From Aurelia coerulea (lineage: Eukaryota; Cnidaria; Scyphozoa; Semaeostomeae; Ulmaridae), in assembly GCA_039566865.1 (NCBI GenBank), contig CM076960.1:3472001-3536000 (forward strand): a stretch of DNA of 64,000 nt. Reading direction: 5' to 3'. Positions 41,793-53,700 of the stretch are shown here, one piece after another. Numbering within the stretch: position 1 is the stretch's first letter; every line of letters starts with the position of its first letter. A program made the translations under genes and the position numbers. The notes under the pieces were generated by a model. The model did no database searches, had not been told where the DNA came from, and saw only the letters and a list, made by a program, of their open reading frames with translations.

Positions 41793-44700
41793 ACTTTCTG
41801 ACTGACTGACATCGAAGCCCCTTCTTAGATTACAAAGTGGACTTTGTAATCAAAAATGATAATAAGCCTTTCTCGACCTACTGGTATTACAAAATCCGAA
41901 TATCGATGCTCATTTTGCAACCGCTGGTTCTTGCAACCGCTGTCTCCCCCTTCCCGAGAAATCGTTCGATTCCACATTTCACAACATTCCACAAACAAGA
42001 GACGGATTATATGCAGTGGTATTGGTCTTCGGGAGGCGTCCGTTGTGGCATCATCGAAGATGTCATATCCAGTAGGGATTTTTTTAGTTCCCTGGCAGAT
42101 TTTCATGATCAATTTGGTGAGGATGGGGCGTGGCGTCGGGCATCGGATGGGTTTGTCGGGTTGCTGGATTATATCCCCTGCCTATTTGCCCAGAATAAAT
42201 TGTTGTAATTTTTTGTAAAGTTTACTATTATACGAGAAAATTTATATGGAAATTAGTGTTGCAGTGTGCGACGCAACTCAATAAGCAGACTTTTCGCACA
42301 GTGGCGGACTTTTGGGGGGGGCCAGGGGGTGCGATCGCCCCTCCCCAATGTTGGCTAGAACAAAGGTCTTTTGTTCGAAGACAATAGAAATAAACAATGC
42401 TTTTTAACTGAAACAATAGCTTTGCCTCCCCAATATTTGACAAAATGTCCGCCACTGTTTTCGCATCTTATTTCAACAGTTTAAAATTAATATGTGCCAT
42501 ATTGTAATATTGAGAGAGTCAAACAAAGTTAACACGTTTTTGGCGGGCAGTGAAATGAAAAGTACGCTGCCGACATTCAAAACTGAAATGCTAATTTATC
42601 AGTCAAAGGCAAATTTAGATGTGAAAATTTTGTTAGATACAATCGCTCCTCGTTTAGACCCAGAAACCAAGAAAATTCTGGTTAGGGGTTTGTACGGGTC
42701 CGAGAATAGACCTTTTAGTTATTCTGAAAAGAATCTGAATCGAGCGATATTTTGCTACATTTTATAGAATTTTCGAATGTGCACAATAGTGATACAAGCT
42801 CTAACGCCACTCGATCGAACTTCGCACATAAAAATGTATAAAAATAACGCTTGATCCAGGCTCCTTTGTAGAAGAGCTAAAAGGTCTATTCCTCATTCAA
42901 TAATGGTCCATGATTTACTTGCTATTTAAATTCAAATTCTATTTCTGAAATTGACAATTGTATTGAATCTAAATTTCACTGGCAAGTAAAGCATGGACCA
43001 GAATCGAATGTCGAATTCTCGTTCCCATATAAACCCCTCACCAGCATCTTTCTAATTTCTGGGTCTGGATTATGAGTGACTTTAACAAACAAAAGTTAGC
43101 CCTAGACTGATCTCTTTCGAATATCGGCCACATACTTTTATTTCACAGCCTGACAAACGTGTTAACTTTCTTATTACTCACAACTATTTACATCAATTCT
43201 TACTGTTTTATGAAAAAAACGCCCAATTTTTAAAGATCTATTCTAATAATTTACGAGGCGAGATACTACTCTCCTATGCTGAAGTTCCCCTCCCCTGTTT
43301 TTACATTGCAAGGATTAGGACATTGCGTAGCGGAATTACTGCGAAAGAGCGAGAAACAGACAGACAAACAGACAGACAAATCTCATTATCTACTCTCCAA
43401 TCCTCCTTCTCCGGTACTTTGGGGTCTGTGAAAAGAAGTAACTCACCCGTGGACAAGGAACATCTGGAGAGCAAACTGAATAGCAGCATTGACCCAGCCA
43501 ACGACTGCTTCTGCCGCCTTCAATACACCAACAGCAACATCGAGTACTTTGCAAAGACCTTGACCAATGAAATTAAGAGCCTTGCATGTCCCAGAACATA
43601 AATGTTGAACGCCTAAAGACGGGAAACGAAGTGATTATTGAAGCAAAGCTTATCGAGAGACTCATCTCAATAAAATTATATTGAAAATTCTTTTATTGAT
43701 AAAGATTTATGCGATGCTTTCACTTTGCCAACTTTCAGTATGTTGACTTGACTTAAATTTGTACGGGGGTGCGCCCATGAAAATTTTTTTTTTACCCTGC
43801 TCCAGAATTTTTCGCTCAAAATGATAACCTGTTCTAGAAAAAATTGGTGAAAAATACACTCAAAAACATGAAATTTGACCGAAAAACGACCCGATCTAGC
43901 AGAATATTCCCCTTAGGCATGTTTTCACAACCTGCTTTAGAAAAATTGCCTCATTTTGATACCCAGTGCTAGAAAAAATAGGTAAAAACGATACCCTTAA
44001 AAACGGCACATCCCCGTCGGACAAATATACTAAGTACCCCTTCCCCCCCGGGATCCTCATCAACAGAAGATGATACGCTCTTCTGACGATGGCCATAGAG
44101 TCGAAACGCGTCAAGAATAGCAGAGAAGATTAAACTCCAAGTCGTCTTTTTCTTGTGCTCATCTTTATCATCAACAGAAGATATTTATGTAACATTTTTA
44201 TTTTGTAAGTTATTCCCACGCTCCCTTGTAAAGAAATATCTATACTGAAACTAGATGTAAAATGATTCATATAAAGAGAGATATCTGAATGGAACAACGT
44301 CTCTGAATAGATGTTTACCTCTACATCCTCCTCCAACAAGACCTTCGCAGATAAGTTTACTGATAAACCGACGATTTCTGATGTGCAAATCAAAGTTTTC
44401 ATTTCGATGGTTGATGACAGAACGACGTCTTCTCCATCCACTGAAGAACTTCTTGATTGCTCTTCCAACCTATCAATGATACAAAAAATTGAAACAGCGC
44501 CTATGAAGTGTGCAAATCCAAGACATTCACGATACTGCAAGAGTATCTGTACGCACCAGCATTTTCTCTTGGTTTAAAGAAAGTTTAGAAAGGCCACTGC
44601 TTCCTGGATACCAAGGCAGTAATATAGAAAAAAGTTTTATCAAACGGTGGACATGTTCAAATCCATTTTAGAAATTACCTGATTGAAGTCAGCCACGCCG

Positions 44701-47700
44701 TTCTGAAATTATGAGGGATCTTCTCAAGAAAGACCCTTCAAGAAACCAGCAATGACTTTTACATGCCGTATCTCGTGTGATCCTTTTAGAGGATACAAGT
44801 GTCATCCTTGGGAGCATGATAATATTATTCCGGGAAACTTCATCCTCCCAAGAGGACTTGCTAAGTCATTTATGGATATGGTGCTCTATGATTTCTGGAT
44901 TTATGGGTGTGCTTTTCAGTAAAATTTCATCTACGTATTTCCATCTTATCCAGATTATGCGTACACATTTCCTTCTGTTTTCCGGATTTATTTGTACACT
45001 TTTTAGACCATTTCCTGTATTTATGGGACCTACTTCTATCCTTTGAATGGGATGACCTCGCGTACCATGGGAAATTATTGTCCCCTTCCTCTAGAGTACC
45101 TAAATTTGGCTACTGAATAAATTTCTAAAACTTTCAAGAAGGATCTAATTTTTTTCCTAAACAGGTACCTACCGGGTGAGCCAAAAAGAAGTCGAAACGT
45201 ATGGCGGCTGTGGAATAAAAAGTACCCAACCAAGGGGCGTTACCAGCCCAAAAAATCTGGGGTGTGGAATATACGAGGGGGCGAAAATTTCCCTGACCAC
45301 GACTCTCGGAAAATGTGGGAAATCCCCCCCCCCCCCCACCTCTTTTATTATTTTGATCTATTTCAATATTTTTGGAATGGCAACCATCTCAAGCAACATT
45401 GTTTTTTGCACAACGAAAATCCAGAAAAGACATCATACACAGTAAAGTCCCGCCTTTTAGACTTTTTACATCAGCCGCCCATTGTTCTAGCAAAAGTTCA
45501 TCTGGGTTTCTTGTGATGTACCGGGCGCGCCAAAATAAACTATGCACGTTTGGCAGGCCACAATAAATCGTACACAGGTCCGATTTTGAAGATTTATGAC
45601 TGCCATAAGGATTCAAGGTATTCCCTAAAGATATGTTTGAACTTGTGAAAATTTAACTTGCCAAGTCCAGAAACGTAACTGTAAAAGTTAGCTTTTGACT
45701 GATAGATTAACATTTCAGATTTGAATATCAGTTGCGTACATTTTAATTCACGGGCCACCAAAGTTTTAACCTCTCCTTTACTCGCCACGTAATTAATTTT
45801 CTAAAGGTACAGTGATGATTCAAGAAAAGCAAACAATTTAAAAAGGTGCCGCCTAAAAGGGGAAGAATAGCAATTACTAAGAATGCATACATGTGCGAGT
45901 CCTTCCTTGATTTTTCTTGCAGTCTTCTTGATCCATTTTCCTGCAAAAAAAGAGCAGTTTCTTTCACGAATGAAAATCAACTGGATTCACAGACCTATGC
46001 CTGTATGAAGATTACTAATGGATAACATTTGGGCTATCAATGATCTAATTTAAACTGACAAATATATCTCAAAAGTTATGCCCCGTTTATATGGCTGCTG
46101 TGGATAAGCTTTAGCTTTGATTGTCTCTTCCCTTGCACAGTTGTATGATAGGCTTCAGCTTGGAGTTACAGACCTTGTTTGAAAGCATCCAAATCTTTCC
46201 AAATCTTTAAAAAGGTTGGTTTGAAATTCAACGACCTATTTCTTTGAACTGAATGGCTTCAAAGAAACTTTTGCTATTTTGCTATGATTCTGTCGATGGA
46301 CTTATCTGAAACCTTCAACATTCTCAGAATTTGAGTGGTTTTCTTTTTTTTTTGAGAATTCAAGAGGAATTTTCAAAAAAACTTAAAACGATCGCAATTT
46401 CTGAATTGATTGATGTAACATGAAATAATTTTCAAGAAAGGCTTAGTTTATGGATGTCTACAATATAGTATGAAGCAAAAGTCTGTGACTTTTGTGGTTT
46501 ATAATTCAGAAGTTTGATGACGTCACATCCTCAGATGAGCTTTAATGAAAACTATGCTGTAATTTAAAAATAAATTCAAAATTTTTATAAAGTCCAACGG
46601 TAGAATTATAAATATGTAGCCAAATTTTTTTTTAAGCCATTCAGTTGGAAGAAATAGGACATAGGATTTTACACCCACTTTTTTACGCTGGTTTAAAGAT
46701 TTGAAACCTATGTTTTGTTTGAATAAATCTGACAAGTGACCATGTAACACGAAAGGCTATGTCACAGGAAGACTAAATAAGTAGTTGCTCTAAAACAGCC
46801 AGCAACTGAAATTTTTTGCTAGTACATACATTGTTGACAACTTTGGCCATGTCCAGCAACGAGGAGCAATGTGCGAGCAATTTGGAAAACACACACAAAC
46901 ATTGGCCACAATTGCTGCGTAGTTATGCTCGGCATTTAGAAAGAAAACTGCTCAAAACAAACAAAAAACCCACCAGCAGCGTTAATAGCTCCTCCGATCC
47001 ATTTGCCAGCCTTATTCAAAAATCCTTTGCAATTATTCTCAGCTTGTTTACATTTCAAAGAATTACATTTCGAACATCTCAGCTGCATGGTTTCCTTGCA
47101 TTTACGCTTCGCAGCCTTCACCTCTTCAACTTTGCTTCGCAGTGTCGCTTGGGCTGCTTTCATTGCCTTGTCAACAGCCTCCCTAGCTTTCTTGATTGCC
47201 TGTCAAGACGAAAAGAAGGTAAAATGTGACAGCGAAGTTGCATTGCTTAGCGTCAAATACTGGAATCGAAGAATTATCACCGTCGCACCGTTTGTCGTCC
47301 TCCGAATAACTGAATAACCTCCACCTTACTAAATGTTATCCATCCACCAACACGATGTATCAATCCACCTAACTCTATGCTATCCCTCTGAAAAACTGAA
47401 TATCCTCTGATTTATTGCATGTTATCAATCCAATAACATGATGAGATCTCTCTATTGCAGTAAACAGCCTCCGCCTTACTAAATAACCCCTGGACTACTG
47501 CATAGACGTTCTATGGGGTGAGAAGAGAAGACATTATCGAGTCCCCAAACCTTTGTCAAGATGCCCAAGTGGTGGGGCTCTACCTGGGATCGAGCCCTGC
47601 CCGCCTGACTGTTATGGCTGCAAAGTAAGACGATTTCATCACTGCACCACAAGAAAATCCTGAAAGGATTTGTCATGATAGGAGTTGTAGTGATGTTGCA

Positions 47701-50700
47701 GTGTTTTAATAGGCCATATCACGCTATGAATGAATAAAGTAATAAATGAATGAATAAATGAATAAATGAATGAATGAGTAAATGAATGAATGAATGAATG
47801 AATATATGAATGAATGAATGAATGAATGAATGACTGAATGAATGAATGAATGAATGAATGAATGAATGAATGAATGAATGTATGAATGACTGACTGAATG
47901 AATGCATGAATGAATGAATGAATGTATGAATGAATGAATAAATAAATAATTGAATAAATGAATATATGAATGAATGAATGACTGACTGAATGAATGAATG
48001 AATGAATGCATGAATGAATGAATGAATGTATGAATGAATGAATAAATAAATAATTGAATAAATGAATGAATGAATATATGAATGAATGAATGAATGAATG
48101 ACTGACTGAATGAATGAATGGATGAATGAATGAATGAATGAATGAATAAATGAATGAATGGATATATGAATGAATGAATGAATGAATGAATGACTGACTG
48201 AATGAATGAATGAATGCATGAATGAATGAATGAATGAATGTATGAATGAATGAATAAATAAATAATTGAATAAATGAATGGATGAATGAGTAAATGGATA
48301 AATGAATGAATAAATGAATGAATGAATGAATGAATGAAAGATAAGCAATCGAGAGAAAAAGTAAGCCCTAAATGCTAAGTTGTTTATGAGAAGAGACTTA
48401 CATCTGTGAGTCCTCTAAGATCGACAATGACTCTGACGTAAAATGATGCTTTTGTAATATCGAAAATGTCATAGCTTGCAGAGATGTACAGTTCAGCGTA
48501 GATGAGATTCCATGCCTTGCCATAAACATAAACTTCAAATCCTTTCATTGTGATGTTGACAAATGCATAAGCTTCAACTCCGAAGAATTTACCATGACCT
48601 TCGAAGTAGAACTAAAACAAGAAAAGGCTATCATTAATTTTCTTTTTTTTGGAAAAGGATAGCTGCCGATAATCTAACAGTCGGCTTTGAAGTGAAAACC
48701 AGATCATTAATTTTGGAGACACTGGAATAATTTAGAACCTCTAAAATCAATTTTGCACTTGACATAGGAGAAGAAAAATTTAGAAATACAAAATGATTCA
48801 GAATTTTGTGAAGTTTCAAACAATAATAGGGGAGACCGGGGACAATTGTAACACTGGGCAATTGTAACTAACTTTTGGTCAACACGTAGAGGATCTCTGC
48901 ATGAAAGTCAGTACAAAGGTAAAGGCATTCTCTAGATTGTTAAATTATATCAATTTTAATCAAGCAAGGGTCGTATTCAACGCTGTTATACTATCACATT
49001 TCAATTATTGCCCCCTGATTTGGCTATTTTGTAGCAAAGCTGCCAACAGTAACATCAATCGACTACACAAACGTGCTTTAAGGGTTTTATACCAGGATTT
49101 TGAATCCTCTTTTGAAGAACTTCTATTTAGGCATGATGATGTTACAATACATGTAAAGAACCTACAGAAACTGCTCTTAGAAGTTTACAAAACGCTCCAC
49201 CAATTAAATCCGTCATACCTCTGGGAGAATTTCCAAACAAAATCTATTACTTACAATTTACGAAAACAAGTATTACGTGAGCTTCCTCAGAGGTCTCACA
49301 CGATAAAATATGGGATAAACTCCCTAAGATTTAGGGGAGCTATGCTGTGGAATACCCTAAACGATGATGCAAAGAATGTACCGTCTGTTGCAGCTTTCAA
49401 AAAAGAAATTAAAACTTGGGATGGAACCAGTTGCCTTTGTACAATTTGTAAATAGACACTGAATTCCTTTGATTGTAAATTAGCATGTATTACTTTAGGT
49501 TTATTGTAAATAGTTGGTGTAAATTAGCTTTATTCTTTTAAAACTATGTAAATACCAACTTTAAATAAATATATGAAATGAAATGAAATAACACTGGCTC
49601 TCATTCCGTGCAGAAAAATGCAAAAACCTAATTTTTTCACAGAATGAGTTTCACAGATGCTCATTCTAACCCTCTACATTCGACTTAAGATACAGGAATT
49701 TTCAGCCAAGTTTGCAAACTTTTCAGGGAAAAACATGTTTTTGAGAACGAAAGTAAATACGTGCTTTTATTGTAAATTTGTGTTTGAAAGATTTTGCTCT
49801 TGAGTAAAAAATGTCATTTTCACATCACAAACATGGAATCTATTTAGGATCAAAACTACGTCAAAACTTGTAAGCTCCGCAGCTTATGAGACGTGAAAAT
49901 GGAAAAAAACGATAGCTGACCAGGTCAGGGGTAATTGTAACACGCTGTTACAATTGCCCCGGTGTAAGCTGGCCGATGGTTTGGTTTTGATTCATTTTCT
50001 AATCTGGTCGACCAATGTGTATCCATGCACTATCGAAGAGTTAAACGTTGAAATTTGTAAAAAAGGAACATTTTTTTCTCAATCGATTCAATTTGTTTTC
50101 AATTGATGCATCCAAATTTACAAAGAAATAAAACCACGTCTTATTTTTATTTTTATTTTTATTTTTAAAGCCATGAATATCTGCCAATTGGTGCTACATT
50201 TTGTTCAAGGAAAAAGCAGAGTCGTGCAATAATCATATGTGATGACTTTAAAGATATGTAACAATTGCTCCAACCATCTGTTACAATTGCCCCGTGTTAG
50301 CGTAACTTTGCCGTAAATCTCCCATGGAAATTCTCTGAATTCTTGATCAGTGTAAAAATGGTGGCATTTATCATTTGAGGTTATTACGTCAACAAGTTTC
50401 TAAATCCTAAACGTGGAGAAGGACAGATTTCTGCTTGCAACCAAATTGTAGACCTTCATAAACTACGGTTTTCTTGGAGATTGTACCAATTTTCCTCCAA
50501 CGATGTAGGATTTACAATGATTTTAATGTTTCTACAAGTTTTGTGAATTCGTTCAGCGAAAATTGAAATGCCGCCATTTTGAAAACAATCAAGATATCAA
50601 AAAATTCCCACGGCAGATTTACAGCCAAGTACCTTAAGTTCCTGCCCAGCCTTTATGCTAATAATAATAATAATACAATTTATTTACAGTTGGCTAGAGA

Positions 50701-53700
50701 GATAGCTAATGCTAATAAAGGCCAACTCTACCCTATTTACAATTTTGCAGCTTTATATTCAGTTCAAAGAAACATGTAATAGAATTTCACACCCACAATT
50801 CTTTTAAGATTTGAAAGATCTGAGCCCTATGCTGACAAGCAACTTATAACGTTGCTACACAATCAATCCCTCTAGGTGTACTCACCTTGAAATATGGTAT
50901 AGGTATATATTTAGCCATCTTCTTTTTGAAATGGAACAATACTTTTGGTCCTAGATTCTTATGGGTGCTATTTCTTGTGATCATTAGTACTCCACCGAGA
51001 TTGATTGGGTCTATCTCCCCATCGAAATAAAGTTCCTGAAATTTAAAAAATGAGATGTATAATAGAAGAACTGTGTACCAGATGATATCAAAGTTTGAAA
51101 GGAAACTTTAATGTGAGTTTCCTCCCTGGTGAGACACGAAAAAACGTGGGGTGATTGTCAAATTTCGATGTTGGAATTTGCCTAGTAAATTCGTTTTTTT
51201 CTTAATTAGTTGCACAGGAGGACGGCTAACTTAGATATGAAAATTAGTTTTGTTGAATCATTCTTTCCCTCCCGTAATTAGAGCGATTTTAGTAAAATGG
51301 TGGTTTAGTAAGATTCCTAAAATAGGTATTCAATATCCAATTCATACTCACGCATATGCGAACTTTAAACCATGACAAACATAGGCCCCGTTCACGCGAG
51401 AACAGAACGGAACGGAACGGAACGGAACGGAGCGGAGCGGAGCGGAGCGGAACGGAACGGAACGGAACGGAACGGAACGGAACGGAACGGAACGGAACGG
51501 AACGGAACGGAACGGAACGGAACGGAACGGAACGGAGTATATTCGTGCAAACGATGGACCTCTGATAACTAAAGGTCCATCGAACACATAAAGAATACAT
51601 GCATAGAACCAAGCTTAGCAAAAAGTATAACGACATTAGCACTAAAGAAAACCTGAAAGCATTCAAAAAGAAGAGGATCAAATGTGTAAAGCCACTGTTA
51701 TCATATAAAAGCAAGTAAATTCGTCCATTAATCTAATTAAAGACGACAAAATGATAAGTCAGGACTGTGAAATTGCAGAGATTTTCAATCATTACTTTGC
51801 AAATATTACAAACAACCTAGGGTATTTTCTTTAGCTAGATAACTGTATATTAATTCTTTAATTCTAAGAGGTCTGGATTATTCTGTTTTTATTTTTGTGT
51901 ATCTGTGTAGAATGATGGTTTTATGGTCAATTAAAATTTATTAATAAAAAAAGATCTTTTGGAATAGGTCAAGGGTCGCCAGAAAAGAAATTTTGACCAA
52001 CAGGAGCAAATTTGACATATTTCATGATTTTTTTGGACAGTAATGCTAGTATCCTCAAGAACGTACACCAAAAATTTCAGATCAAGCAAAATCTGTTGAA
52101 CAGTCAAAATTTTTATTTTCACAAGAAACAAAGGCACTTCCAAGAGATTAAGAAACTCCACTAGCAGGCTAGTAGCAGTGATCAGGGGCAATGTTGGAAG
52201 TTGAGGTACTTTTCAAGCTTTGTTGTTTGTGGAAAATTGTTCTAAAAAAATGTGTTCGATCGTATTCGATTAATTAACAGCCTTCTTTGCAAAGTAAACA
52301 ACGAATTTCACGATTCCTCTCGAAAAGCACCGAGGAACTTGCGTAGTGAGTCTTTTATGACAATATGGCATTGCATTGCCTCGATGTATCAAGCTCGCAA
52401 GAAATAAGACGCCCCTGCTTCAAACCAAGTGTGCGTGCGCATAAAAAACGAAAAAACCCCATGCTAAGGAAAGACTCCTTCCTTTAAACCTTTCAAAGCC
52501 TCCTCTGCAGAACGATATAGATTTTCCTCCGCTGAAGCATTTGAGCGGTAGCATAACTGCGGACTGCAATGTCTAACTATCCATGGTCCGACCGGCTGAA
52601 TTATAATTTAGATAAAAATAATCACTTACATCCTCGCTGTATTTGACATCCACTCTTACATTATATCCAAAAACATTCAATGTTCCTTTAACCCTCAATC
52701 CCTTGTAAATATATGGTCCTCCTGCCACCATCAAAGGGATATCTTTCTTTGGTGAGTACGAGACCTGTGAAACGAAACAAAAGGATTCAAATCATAATTC
52801 GCAATCTTTGGTTGTAGAACCGGTATATCCCAAAAAGTACTCCCATTTAAAAAATCCCCAAAACTCGGCTATCGAGCCTTTCATGAAATTTTTGTTTCGA
52901 TCTCATTTTTCAATGATCCAAATATATTTAAAGATGATTACTTTTCGTTACTTAGCGGGTATACAATGACAGGTTAAAAACCTTAATGAAACAGCACCCT
53001 GATGATAACAATATTGTAAATATTGATAGGTTATCCTGTTGAAATATTCGTAAATTATTATTATTATTATTATTATTATTAAAACCTTACTCTTTTAAGC
53101 AACATCGCAAATCTTGCATAAGACCCATTATTTTGAGCTTCGTCAAAATCCTTCAAGTCAACAATGAAAGTCTGCGTTTCTCTCTGACAGTTATGATAAA
53201 ACTAGAAGCTTATCAATAAGCAAAGATCATCAATCTGGCACAGTAAAAGCTCATACATAAGAACCTACAATTTTTAAACCAAGCTGTTTTAGTTCTCATG
53301 TAAAGGATAAAGTTCACGAAATCAGACTACAGGTTTAAATCAGGTTCTTAGGTTTAATTTTTCTATACTGCATAAAAATCTCGAACGCTAAATATTTCAA
53401 ACAAGAAAAATTTCAGACAATAAAAAATTCACACGCATGAAATGTCCAAAAATATCAACGTACAAAGCTGTAGACGTTGCAGTTTACGGAAAACCTTCAT
53501 TGTCACTGGGTACGAGGCTGGAGAAGAGCCAATTGAATTGCAGAATAGCCCAACAGGCTCCAGGGTCAATGTAGGCGTTGCAGTTTACGGAAAACCTTCA
53601 TTGTCACTGGGTACGAGGTTGGCTGAGAAATTTCTTTTGTTTCGCAAAAGAGCCAATCAAATTGCAAAATAACCTAACAGGCTCCAGGGTCAATGTAGGC

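Larger units (their letters stand above)
40693..43446 (-). other. Intron
   Basis: A (ttct)n run at 41760-41790, the hAT MITE 42299-42457, the AATAGACC-family MITE 42706-42887 and the empty Harbinger site 42963-43010. Frames at 41830-42215 show no known domain. Confidence 0.45.
47200..48401 (-). other. Intron filled by SINE and tetranucleotide array
   Basis: Holds the SINE near 47500-47660 and the aatg array; no other gene. Confidence 0.5.
48612..50885 (-). other. Intron with LINE and foldback element
   Basis: Besides the LINE and foldback element it repeats ttacaattgcccc (49950-50300) and ends of a ggggacaattgtaacac element near 48836. Confidence 0.45.
51036..52629 (-). other. Intron
   Basis: Holds the pentanucleotide array and a LINE linker fragment; 51840-52600 shows no gene. 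Confidence 0.4.

Noticed and set aside
41825..42218. Overlapping frames on both strands of about 100-120 codons
   Set aside because: No domain, no splice context, no codon pattern; region is intronic with repeat-like ends.
44130..44540. 136-codon minus frame with VEVNIYSE
   Set aside because: Out of frame with the real exon 44319-44469; the chosen frame joins both neighbours and carries the RRRR segment.
47719..48348. 209-codon minus frame rich in HSFI
   Set aside because: Translation of the aatg tetranucleotide array.
51289..51714. Frames RSVPF (minus) and ERNGT (plus)
   Set aside because: Translations of the ggaac pentanucleotide array.
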